A stretch of 21,362 bases of DNA, taken from positions 1 through 21,362 of the forward strand of contig CAZQIC010000081.1 of assembly GCA_964593555.1 (NCBI GenBank), in the 5' to 3' direction. Under the pieces are notes generated by a model, which saw nothing but the letters and a program-made list of their open reading frames with translations, searched no databases and was not told where the DNA came from. The position numbers and the translations under genes are program-made. The stretch's first letter is position 1. Each line of letters begins with the position of its first letter. Positions 14,090 to 21,186 of this stretch are shown one piece after another. Source of the DNA: CAZQIC01 sp964593555 (lineage in GTDB: Bacteria > Bacteroidota > Bacteroidia > JAFLBG01).

Positions 14090-14154
14090 TGTGATAGATG
14101 TAACATATTAAAACCGTTCTGTAACACTTATACTTGCTTAGTTCATCACCTTTG
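14090..14154 (+). promoter_or_regulatory. P9: shared tripartite promoter element
   Basis: TGTGA at 14090-14094, GTAAC at 14100-14104, GTAAC at 14121-14125 and CACCTTTG at 14147-14154, all canonical. It is the only copy seen before the long gene run that reaches the right side of the window. Confidence 0.8.
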
Positions 14155-14190
14155 TCCTATAGAAATCACCTCACATTTAAATAATAGACC

Positions 14191-14832
14191 ATGAAAAAAA
14201 TAATTATACTAATTGGTTTGCTCTATTTGCCTTTTCAAACAACATTAAAGGCGCAAGATAGCGATACTGATCCAAGAGGAAATGTAGCGTTTGGAATAAA
14301 AGCAGGATTAAATATTTCTAATGTTTGGGACGAAAAAGGACAGGATTTCAAGGCTGATGCAAAGGCGGGGTTCGCAGGAGGAGTTTATCTTGGAATTCCG
14401 GTCGGTAAATTTTTAGGCATTCAGCCTGAAGTCTTGATTTCTCAAAAAGGTTTTCAGGGATCTGGAACTTTATTTGGAACTCCTTATTCCTTCTCAAGAA
14501 CCACAACATATATCGATATCCCGGTTCAGGTTGCAATAAAACCTCTTGAGGTACTTACAATTGTTGCTGGTCCGCAATACTCTTACCTCATGAACCAAAA
14601 GGACAATTATACTTTTGGGGTAAACAGCACTGAACAAGAGCAGGAATTTGAAAATGATAATATTCGAAAGAATGTACTGGGTTTTGTAGCAGGTGCCGAC
14701 ATTATTATTTCGCATGTTGTTGTCTCGGGAAGAATGGGATGGGACTTTCAAACTAATAACGGAGATGGATCTTCTTCTACCCCGCGTTATAAAAACCAAT
14801 GGATGCAGTTAACTCTCGGTTTCAAAATTTAA
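14191..14832 (+). CDS. PorT-like outer-membrane beta-barrel protein
   Basis: 213 residues. Signal peptide about 1-22 (LIGLLYLPFQTTLKAQ), then a barrel opening with GIKAGLNISNVWD and containing YIDIPVQVAIKP and VAGPQYSYLM, both characteristic of PorT/outer-membrane beta-barrel (OMP_b-brl_2) proteins; it ends LTLGFKI. Related in layout to the barrel at 4693-5391. First gene of the P9 run. Confidence 0.9.
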   Translation: MKKIIILIGLLYLPFQTTLKAQDSDTDPRGNVAFGIKAGLNISNVWDEKGQDFKADAKAGFAGGVYLGIPVGKFLGIQPEVLISQKGFQGSGTLFGTPYSFSRTTTYIDIPVQVAIKPLEVLTIVAGPQYSYLMNQKDNYTFGVNSTEQEQEFENDNIRKNVLGFVAGADIIISHVVVSGRMGWDFQTNNGDGSSSTPRYKNQWMQLTLGFKI

Positions 14833-14864
14833 GATAAAAATTATTTGCAAATAAAAATCATAAA

Positions 14865-15446
14865 ATGAAAACAACAACTTTAATTTTATTATTCGCTCTC
14901 ATTATATCAACGGGGTCTAGTTTATCCGCACAGGTGACAAATCCCGAAAGCAGTACTTTCGAAAAATTTGGAAACACATTGAATCTTGGAGTGGGGATAG
15001 GCTATTATGGATACATAGGACATACAACTCCTGTTGTTCACGCTGATTATGAGTTTGACGTAGCGAAAAACTTTACACTTGCACCATTTATTACTTACTA
15101 TAGCTATCAAAACTATTATTACTGGGGAAATAAAAACTATCCATATAGAGAATACTCATACCGTCAAACGTCCATTCCGATAGGAGTTAAAGGTTCGTAT
15201 TATTTTGATCAATTTCTTAAGGCCGGATCCAAATGGGATTTTTACCTCGGAGGTTCTTTGGGTTTTGCAATTCGTAAAACAACCTGGGAAAATGGATATT
15301 ATGGAGAAACTGCTGTTCAGCGCGGTTCAAGCGGATTATATTTTGACGGACACATTGGTACCGAGTATCACATGGGCAAGAAAGCGGGATTGTTTCTGGA
15401 CCTATCTTCAGGTATTTCGACTTTTGGCTTGGCATTGCACTTGTAA
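14865..15446 (+). CDS. Outer-membrane beta-barrel protein, Tyr-rich
   Basis: 193 residues. Signal peptide about 1-23 (ISTGSSLSAQ). Strands alternate with Tyr-rich loops (YYSYQNYYYWGNKNY near 82-96), and a final strand is followed by SSGISTFGLALHL. A small barrel different from the PorT-like one before it, 32 nt downstream in the same unit. Function unknown; the aromatic loops suggest surface contacts, which is inference. Confidence 0.85.
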   Translation: MKTTTLILLFALIISTGSSLSAQVTNPESSTFEKFGNTLNLGVGIGYYGYIGHTTPVVHADYEFDVAKNFTLAPFITYYSYQNYYYWGNKNYPYREYSYRQTSIPIGVKGSYYFDQFLKAGSKWDFYLGGSLGFAIRKTTWENGYYGETAVQRGSSGLYFDGHIGTEYHMGKKAGLFLDLSSGISTFGLALHL

Positions 15447-15489
15447 AATACAGGACATAAATAGAGTTTAACATATTTTGAAAACAACA

Positions 15490-15708
15490 ATGAAAAATAA
15501 ACGACCAAGAATTAATAGACCTCTGCCTTCGCAAACAGATGATATCACAAGCCCGGATAATGATGCCGACAAAACAGGAACAGACGTAAGCTCTGATAGC
15601 ACTGAAGAAAGAAACGATACACATAGATTCGATAAACCCAAGAGAGAAGTTCACCCTGATCGAACAGGCATAGATGTTAACTCAGACAAAACTAAAAGGA
15701 GCAATTAA
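15490..15708 (+). CDS. Small charged disordered protein with an exact-period repeat
   Basis: 72 residues, dominated by Asp, Lys, Arg, Thr and Ser and predicted unfolded. Residues 27-42 (DKTGTDVSSDSTEERN) and 57-72 (DRTGIDVNSDKTKRSN) are the same motif 30 residues apart, with the last copy ending at the C-terminus. I used ATG 15490; a TTG at 15478 would add four residues and is less likely. It sits between a barrel gene and the Lmo0937-type gene. No family is recognised. Confidence 0.7.
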   Translation: MKNKRPRINRPLPSQTDDITSPDNDADKTGTDVSSDSTEERNDTHRFDKPKREVHPDRTGIDVNSDKTKRSN

Positions 15709-15739
15709 AATAATTTTACAATAAAAATAAATAAGAACC

Positions 15740-15895
15740 ATGGGAAACTTACTTTATATAATAGCGGTTATTTTAATCATTGGCTGGCTAATTGGATTCA
15801 TTGGATATAACGTTGGCGGAATTATTCATGTGCTTCTTATCATTGCAGTAATAGCTATACTTCTGAGAGTCATTCAGGGAAAAAAGCCTCTTTAA
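15740..15895 (+). CDS. Lmo0937-type small membrane protein
   Basis: 51 residues: MGNLLYIIAVILIIGWLIGF, then IGYNVGGIIHVLLIIAVIAI and a basic end (RVIQGKKPL). Two hydrophobic helices with a Gly-rich turn match the Lmo0937 (DUF5670-like) family of tiny membrane proteins found in stress clusters. The same W-L-x-GF---GG/G--I pattern forms the C-terminus of the lipoprotein at 376-966. Function unknown. Confidence 0.85.
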   Translation: MGNLLYIIAVILIIGWLIGFIGYNVGGIIHVLLIIAVIAILLRVIQGKKPL

Positions 15896-15912
15896 TACTC
15901 TAAAAGAATTCT

Positions 15913-16233
15913 ATGAAAAAAACTACACTTTTTTTGCTAATTACATGTTTATCATTATCGTTCTGGCCGATTAAATCAATCGCTGTAAATAGTTCAACTA
16001 AGGTTGCGGCAGTTGCTTCGAAATCAAAAGAGGCTGCCGAAGCCAAAACCTTGTTGACAAGGTTGGACGAAATAAATACAATTACTAAAACAGATTTAAA
16101 TCCCATTGAAAAAAAACGTCTGCGAAAAGAAGTACGCTCTATCAGGCACAGGCTAAATGATCTGGGAAACGGTATATACATTTCCGCGGGCGGGTTAATT
16201 CTTATCCTTATTCTGCTTATCATTTTACTATAA
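15913..16233 (+). CDS. Exported helical protein with C-terminal membrane tail
   Basis: 106 residues. Signal peptide about 1-24 (LITCLSLSFWPIKSIA), a helical middle with EAKTLLTRLDEINTITK and an IEKKRLRKEVRSIRHRL segment, then a Gly-hinge and a purely hydrophobic tail (about 88-106, ISAGGLILILILLIILL). It should span the periplasm between membrane attachments or be anchored by its tail. I recognise the pattern as a frequent small Bacteroidota family, but it has no known role. It lies 17 nt behind the Lmo0937-type gene. Confidence 0.83.
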   Translation: MKKTTLFLLITCLSLSFWPIKSIAVNSSTKVAAVASKSKEAAEAKTLLTRLDEINTITKTDLNPIEKKRLRKEVRSIRHRLNDLGNGIYISAGGLILILILLIILL

Positions 16234-16299
16234 ATCATAATTATAAACCGCGCTTAGCATGTTTTTTCAGCAAGCAAGCCATTAAAATCAAAACAAAAA

Positions 16300-16572
16300 A
16301 TGGAAAATTCAAACAACACAGGAAAACTTATTGGTGCATTATTAGTAGGAGCTGCAATAGGTGGAATTCTAGGAATTCTTTTTGCTCCGGACAAAGGTAG
16401 TGAGACAAGAAAAAAACTTTCATCTAAAGGCGACGACTTTACAGATGCATTGAAAGAAAAGTTTAATCATTTTATCGACGAAGCAAAAAAAGAAGTTGAA
16501 AACGCCAACAAAAAAGCAACTGATGTTGCAGAGAATGGAATTGCAAAAGTGGATAAAATAAAAGTGAACTAG
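16300..16572 (+). CDS. YtxH-domain protein
   Basis: 90 residues. One membrane helix (about 9-28) with the YtxH signature GALLVGAAIGGILGILFAPDKG, then R-K-K-L and a long charged helix (about 38-85). YtxH proteins are small membrane-anchored helical proteins of the general stress response; no biochemical function is assigned. Followed by a hairpin and a holin-like gene. Confidence 0.93.
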   Translation: MENSNNTGKLIGALLVGAAIGGILGILFAPDKGSETRKKLSSKGDDFTDALKEKFNHFIDEAKKEVENANKKATDVAENGIAKVDKIKVN

Positions 16573-16596
16573 TCGATCCTATTTCATAACAAATTC

Positions 16597-16621
16597 AGCA
16601 GCCGGAATACCTCCGGCTGCT
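16597..16621 (+). terminator. Intercistronic hairpin without T-run
   Basis: Perfect 10-bp stem (AGCAGCCGGA at 16597-16606 with TCCGGCTGCT at 16612-16621), loop of 5. No T-tract follows, and a purine-rich AAAGGAGA lies between the stem and the ATG at 16636. It is more likely a partial terminator, a processing site or an mRNA-stability hairpin that lowers expression of downstream genes. Confidence 0.55.
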
Positions 16622-16635
16622 ATAAACAAAGGAGA

Positions 16636-16974
16636 ATGGAAATTAAAGAAACATTATTTGAGCCACTTTTGGAAAAGGCCGAGCAGTATGGTAAAACAAG
16701 TATTGAATTGCTAAAGTTAAAATCCATTGACAAGGCCGCAGATGTTACATCTACCTTGACTTCAAGATTATTATTAGTGATTGTCTTTTCGCTTTTCGCG
16801 CTTACTTCAACTATAGCGCTTTCCCTTTGGCTTGGCGATTTACTAGGAAAAAATTATTACGGCTTTTTAGTGGTTGCAGCATTCTATGGTCTTGCCGCGG
16901 TCGTTTTATTCTATATCCATCCATTGATCAAAACGCGTGTAAATAATATGATAATAACACAACTGCTTAATTAA
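16636..16974 (+). CDS. Holin-like (phage holin family) membrane protein
   Basis: 112 residues. Soluble N-terminal helix (1-38), then two membrane helices (about 45-68 and 76-97), the layout of the 'phage holin family' proteins (DUF1469-like) that accompany YtxH genes in bacterial chromosomes. No lysis genes are near, so a phage role is unlikely. An AAAGGAGA stretch 6 nt before the ATG is one of the few Shine-Dalgarno-like sites in the window. Coupled to the next gene by a 6-nt gap. Confidence 0.82.
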   Translation: MEIKETLFEPLLEKAEQYGKTSIELLKLKSIDKAADVTSTLTSRLLLVIVFSLFALTSTIALSLWLGDLLGKNYYGFLVVAAFYGLAAVVLFYIHPLIKTRVNNMIITQLLN

Positions 16975-16980
16975 TATTTC

Positions 16981-17370
16981 ATGCCAAAAATTACAAATGC
17001 AATTGATTTGAAAAACACCATTCGGCAACTGGAAAACAAACAGGCTGAAGAATGGCCTTTACTGAAAGAACAATTTTTAACTAGTTGCGAGAGTTTAAAG
17101 CCTATTAATCTTCTGAAGAATACGCTTAATGAACTGACAAAGGCTCCTGATTTCCAAGGTAATTTATTGGATACGTCAATAAGTCTTGCGGCAGGCTATT
17201 TAACCAAAAAAATAGTTGTAGGTATATCACATAATCCATTAAAGCAAATACTCGGATCCCTTTTACAAATGGGAGTTACAAGTATTGCTTCAAAAAATAC
17301 TGATGTAATAAAATCTACAGTAGCGACTCTTGTAAATAAATTTTTTAGCAAGAAAGACATTTCCGAATAA
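16981..17370 (+). CDS. Unknown protein paired with the YtxH/holin-like genes
   Basis: 129 residues. Helical N-terminal half (LKNTIRQLENKQAEEWPLLKEQF), then a moderately hydrophobic part with glycine (SISLAAGYLTKKIVVGISHNPLKQILGSLLQMGVTSIASKN), which may insert into or lie on the membrane. The layout fits small proteins often found beside YtxH and holin-like genes in Bacteroidota; no named domain. Its stop codon is immediately followed by the next ATG, so translation is coupled to the AI-2E permease. Confidence 0.8.
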   Translation: MPKITNAIDLKNTIRQLENKQAEEWPLLKEQFLTSCESLKPINLLKNTLNELTKAPDFQGNLLDTSISLAAGYLTKKIVVGISHNPLKQILGSLLQMGVTSIASKNTDVIKSTVATLVNKFFSKKDISE

Positions 17371-18477
17371 ATGATCCAAGATTCTAAATTTCCTTTTTAT
17401 GCAAAAGCAACACTTGTCTTTATTGGCTTATTTGCTTTTGTTAGCACTTTATATATCATCCAGGAAATTATCCTTCCTTTAATTTATTCTACCATCATTG
17501 CAATTGTATTAAGTCCGATTGTGAATTTTTTCGTGAGAAAAAGGATGAACCGAGCTATAGCGATTACAATTACTTTGTTACTCTTGGTCATGACAACTAT
17601 TCTGATTGTCATATTACTTTCCTCTCAACTAATGCAATTCAGTGATACTTTTCCAATACTACTTAAAAAAATTAATCAGTTGTCAGATCAGTCTGTAAGG
17701 TGGGTTTCGAATACTTTTAATATAAGTACATATAAAATAAATAGATGGGTCACTGAAAAAAATATAGATTCTCTTGGCAAAATAAATTCAGCTATCGGCC
17801 AGACAATTATTAATACAGGAAGTGCCTTGATAGTTTTGGTATTAATACCGGTATATACTTTTATGATATTATTTTATCAGCCCTTATTATTGGAATTCAT
17901 TCATAAGCTTTTTAATGCTAATAAACATACAGACGTAAATAATGTTCTGACTGCTACAAAAAAAATTGTTCAAAGTTACTTAGTTGGTCTTTTACTCGAA
18001 GCCCTTATTGTAGCTATATTAAATTCTACAAGCTTATTGATACTTGGAATTGACTATGCCATTTTATTAGGAGTGGTTGGGGCGATACTAAATGTTATCC
18101 CTTATATAGGTGGAATCATCGCGGTTGCATTGCCGATGCTTATTGCACTTGCAACAAAATCTCCCACTTACGCATTGCTTGTATTGGCATCTTATGCGCT
18201 AATTCAGTTAATAGACAATAATTACATCATACCAAAAGTAGTTTCTTCTAAGGTGCAGATAAATGCACTTGTATCAATTGTTGTTGTAATAGCAGGAGGA
18301 GCATTATGGGGAATTCCCGGAATGTTCCTCTCTATTCCTTTAACTGCGATAATAAAAGTCATCTTTGATCATATTGATGGCTTAAAGCCATGGGGATATT
18401 TATTAGGAGATATTACTCCAACCTCGAAAAAATTTTCTTCATTAAAAGCAAGGCTTAAACAAATAAATAAACCATAA
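17371..18477 (+). CDS. AI-2E/PerM-family permease
   Basis: 368 residues, eight or so membrane helices: about 11-30, 33-50, 61-84, then a soluble insert (about 88-145), 150-170, 205-235, 238-265, 270-285 and 305-335. Family signatures are clear: NVIPYIGGIIA, DNNYIIPKVV-SKVQINALVSI and WGIPGMFLSIPL. Family members are proposed exporters of small molecules or ion antiporters; the autoinducer-2 link of the name is not implied here. It begins directly after the previous stop codon and ends 3 nt before dps. Confidence 0.92.
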   Translation: MIQDSKFPFYAKATLVFIGLFAFVSTLYIIQEIILPLIYSTIIAIVLSPIVNFFVRKRMNRAIAITITLLLLVMTTILIVILLSSQLMQFSDTFPILLKKINQLSDQSVRWVSNTFNISTYKINRWVTEKNIDSLGKINSAIGQTIINTGSALIVLVLIPVYTFMILFYQPLLLEFIHKLFNANKHTDVNNVLTATKKIVQSYLVGLLLEALIVAILNSTSLLILGIDYAILLGVVGAILNVIPYIGGIIAVALPMLIALATKSPTYALLVLASYALIQLIDNNYIIPKVVSSKVQINALVSIVVVIAGGALWGIPGMFLSIPLTAIIKVIFDHIDGLKPWGYLLGDITPTSKKFSSLKARLKQINKP

Positions 18478-18480
18478 AAA

Positions 18481-18954
18481 ATGAAACCTAATATTGGGAT
18501 TGCCGAAAAAAAATTAAAAAATTCATCTCATATTTTAGCTGAAGTCCTTGCAAATGAAATGACATTATATGTAAAAACCAGAAAGTCACATTGGAACGTG
18601 ACAGGAGAAAGCTTTATGGAACTTCATAAATTATATGAAGATCAATATAAACAACTAGAGGAATTTATTGACGAAACTGCTGAACGCATTGGGAAGTTAG
18701 GGCAAAAAACCATTGGCACTATGAATGAATTTCAGAAACTGTCGTCTCTAAAAGAACATCCGGGCAAATATAGTTCTACAAAGGATACACTCAAGGAATT
18801 ACTAAAGGATCATGAAACTGTTATTATCCAATTGAGAAAGGGGATTGAAGAATGTGCAGAAAAAAATAACGATGCAGGTACTGCCGACTTCCTAACTTAT
18901 CTTATGGAGCAACACGAAACAATAGCCTGGATACTCAGAAGATACCTGAATTAA
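18481..18954 (+). CDS. dps: Dps-family ferritin-like protein
   Basis: 157 residues, normal Dps length. It stores iron and consumes peroxide at inter-subunit ferroxidase centres, protecting DNA and the cell under starvation or oxidative stress. Expected ligands are visible: H37 (KSHWNV), H49, D64 and E68 (FIDETAERIG). At the place of the usual Asp (residue 53) there is Glu, a conservative change. The lysine-rich N-terminal (MKPNIGIAEKKLKN) could contact DNA, but this is not certain. Packed tightly between the AI-2E permease and mlaE. Confidence 0.93.
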   Translation: MKPNIGIAEKKLKNSSHILAEVLANEMTLYVKTRKSHWNVTGESFMELHKLYEDQYKQLEEFIDETAERIGKLGQKTIGTMNEFQKLSSLKEHPGKYSSTKDTLKELLKDHETVIIQLRKGIEECAEKNNDAGTADFLTYLMEQHETIAWILRRYLN

Positions 18955-18971
18955 TATTTATCGGCCAGACA

Positions 18972-19769
18972 ATGGATAAGACAGCTTTAGAAAAATTAGC
19001 TCCGCACCCGTATTTGAAAAAGATAAAAGTTTTTTTTGAAGAGATCGCGCAGCTAACACTGTTCGCATTGCGGTTTTTTAAAGAAATGATTAGGCCTCCG
19101 TATGAATTCAATGAACTTGTTAAGCAATCTTATTTAATAGGTTATAAATCATTCCCATTGGTAGCAATTACCGGATTTATTATGGGGCTTGTATTGACAA
19201 TACAATCACGCCCTACACTTGTTGAATTCGGAGCAGAGTCCTGGTTGCCTGCAATGGTAGCCGTTTCCATCATTCGCGAAATCGGGCCTGTGATCACTGC
19301 ACTGATATTTGCTGGGAAAGTTGGGTCAAGCATAGGGGCAGAATTGGCTTCGATGAAAGTAACTGAACAGATTGATGCAATGGAGGTATCAGGGACAAAC
19401 CCATTTAAATACATTGTAGTTACACGAATTTTATCGGCTACACTGATGCTGCCTTTATTGGTAATTGTAGCAGATGCAATTGCTTTATATGGTGCGTACG
19501 TGGGTGTTAACCTGAAAGGGGACGTTAGTTTCCCTTTATTCTCTTTGCAGGTTTTTGGAGCATTATCCTTTATGGACGTTTTCCCTGCTATTATCAAAAC
19601 ATTCTTCTTTGGATTTATGATTGCATTGATCGGTTGTTATAAAGGTTATAACGCTGGTAAGGGAACTGAGAGTGTTGGGGAAGCAGCCAACTCTGCCGTA
19701 GTGCTCGCCTCATTATCGGTATTTATAATCGATATGATAGCTGTTCAGATAACCAGTCTATTTATATAA
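18972..19769 (+). CDS. mlaE: MlaE-type lipid ABC transporter permease
   Basis: 265 residues. Inner-membrane permease of the Mla-type phospholipid transport system. Conserved block: IIREIGPVITALIFAGKVGSS, then AELASMKVTEQIDAMEVSG, the coupling motif that contacts the ATPase. Five or so membrane helices. With MlaF and MlaD behind it, it moves phospholipid between the inner membrane and periplasm to keep the outer membrane asymmetric; direction is debated. No mlaB or mlaC genes are here, which is common outside Proteobacteria. Confidence 0.93.
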   Translation: MDKTALEKLAPHPYLKKIKVFFEEIAQLTLFALRFFKEMIRPPYEFNELVKQSYLIGYKSFPLVAITGFIMGLVLTIQSRPTLVEFGAESWLPAMVAVSIIREIGPVITALIFAGKVGSSIGAELASMKVTEQIDAMEVSGTNPFKYIVVTRILSATLMLPLLVIVADAIALYGAYVGVNLKGDVSFPLFSLQVFGALSFMDVFPAIIKTFFFGFMIALIGCYKGYNAGKGTESVGEAANSAVVLASLSVFIIDMIAVQITSLFI

Positions 19770-19774
19770 TCTCC

Positions 19775-20503
19775 GTGAAAACAATCGTAGTTGAAATAGA
19801 GCATTTGCAAAAATCGTTTGACAATAATCAAGTGCTGAAGGATATAAATTTAAAAATTGAAAAGGGTGAAAATCTCGTTGTATTTGGAAAATCCGGAAGT
19901 GGAAAATCTGTACTTATAAAATGCCTGGTTGGTTTGATTCAGCCGGATGACGGCAGCATTAATTTGCTTGGCAAAAGTATTTCCGGCATAGAAGATAAAG
20001 AGTTAACTGTTTTAAGAAAAAAGATTGGATTTTTATTTCAAAGCGGAGCTTTATATGACTCTATGACAGTAAGAGAAAATCTTGAATTTCCGCTTCGCGA
20101 TTCAACATCGATATCAAAAGAGGAAAAGGAAAAATTAGTAATTGAAGCATTAGAAAATGTTGGTCTCAAAGATGCTATTGATAAAATGCCATCTGAGCTT
20201 TCGGGAGGAATGAGAAAACGGGTTGGATTAGCCAGAACGTTGATATTAAAACCGGAAATAATACTTTATGATGAGCCAACAACCGGTCTTGATCCTATTA
20301 CATCCAGAGAGATCAGTAAGTTGATCTTAGATGTACAAACAAAATACAATGCAGCGAGTATCATCATTACCCATGATGTAGAATGTGCAAGACTTACCGC
20401 AAATCGTATGATTATAATACGGGATGGCATATCATATGCTGAAGGAACATTTAAAGAATTGTCAGAATCAAAAGATGAGTGGGTACATTCATTCTTTGAA
20501 TAA
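19775..20503 (+). CDS. mlaF: MlaF-type ABC transporter ATPase
   Basis: 242 residues. Energises the MlaE permease by ATP hydrolysis in the cytoplasm. Motifs in order: Walker A GKSGSGKS (38-45), Q-loop Q89, signature LSGGMRKR (142-149), Walker B IILYDEPT (162-169) with E167, and switch His200 (IITHD). The LSGGM variant and the position 5 nt behind mlaE support MlaF. The start is GTG; no ATG lies nearby upstream in frame. Confidence 0.95.
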   Translation: MKTIVVEIEHLQKSFDNNQVLKDINLKIEKGENLVVFGKSGSGKSVLIKCLVGLIQPDDGSINLLGKSISGIEDKELTVLRKKIGFLFQSGALYDSMTVRENLEFPLRDSTSISKEEKEKLVIEALENVGLKDAIDKMPSELSGGMRKRVGLARTLILKPEIILYDEPTTGLDPITSREISKLILDVQTKYNAASIIITHDVECARLTANRMIIIRDGISYAEGTFKELSESKDEWVHSFFE

Positions 20504-20520
20504 TATTTTAAACAACAATC

Positions 20521-21186
20521 ATGAAAAATAAAACAGGAAATAAAGTAAGGCTTGGAATATTTGTTTCTGCTGGTATAACACTACTTATAGCCGGCATCTA
20601 TTTCATTGGCCAGCAACAACAGTTGTTCAGTAGTACATTCCATGTCAGTGGAATATTTAAAGATATAAATGGTTTACAGGTTGGTAATAACATTCGCTTT
20701 TCCGGGATCAATGTTGGGATTGTTGAAGACATTCAACAAATCACAGATTCGACAGTACAGGTTGATATGCTGATCGATGATGGTACAAAAAAATTCATTA
20801 AAAAAAATGCAAAAGCTATCATTGCTTCTGATGGACTTATGGGAAGCAAAATTGTAATTATTACTCCAGGTAAAAATGGCAAGCAGGAAATTGCGAATGG
20901 CGATGTTATTGAAACAACTACTTCGGTGAATATGGATGATATTCTACTAAAAATAAAACTGACCAGTGATAATGCCGCAATTATAACAAGTGATCTCGCT
21001 GTTGTCATGGAAAGTATACGCAATGGAAAAGGAACTATAGGGAAATTATTTATGGATAGTGCTTTCGCGCAAACGGTAGACGATGCGCTTACAAATATTA
21101 AACAAGGGGCAGGTGGCTTCAAACAAAATATGGATGCGGCCAGCCGTAATATTTTGTTGAGAGGAGCTTTAAAGAAAAAGGATTGA
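20521..21186 (+). CDS. mlaD: MlaD-like MCE-domain protein
   Basis: 221 residues. One N-terminal membrane helix (about 10-29, LGIFVSAGITLLIAGIYFIG), then an MCE domain (about 38-118, with the typical FKDINGLQVGNNIRFSGINVGIV), and a helical tail (about 137-215). MCE proteins form hexameric rings that pass lipid from MlaE into the periplasm. Shorter than many Bacteroidota MCE proteins but complete in reading frame. Last gene of the run in this window. Confidence 0.93.
   Translation: MKNKTGNKVRLGIFVSAGITLLIAGIYFIGQQQQLFSSTFHVSGIFKDINGLQVGNNIRFSGINVGIVEDIQQITDSTVQVDMLIDDGTKKFIKKNAKAIIASDGLMGSKIVIITPGKNGKQEIANGDVIETTTSVNMDDILLKIKLTSDNAAIITSDLAVVMESIRNGKGTIGKLFMDSAFAQTVDDALTNIKQGAGGFKQNMDAASRNILLRGALKKKD

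Noticed and set aside
254..14154. Spaced repeats considered as a CRISPR array or transposon ends
   Set aside because: The copies are spread over 14 kb at irregular distances, each before a gene and all in coding orientation. There are no regular spacers, no cas genes and no transposase.
15446..15490. Promoter-like TTTAACATATTTTG before the disordered repeat protein
   Set aside because: Resembles part of the shared element but has no paired pentamer and no correct spacing to a -7 box.
16636..16974. Prophage remnant suggested by a holin-like gene
   Set aside because: No other phage genes, integrase or attachment repeats nearby; this family commonly accompanies YtxH genes in normal chromosomes.
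17371..18477. Quorum-sensing role for the AI-2E-family gene
   Set aside because: The family name is historical; no luxS, lsr or sensor genes are in the window and most members are not autoinducer exporters.
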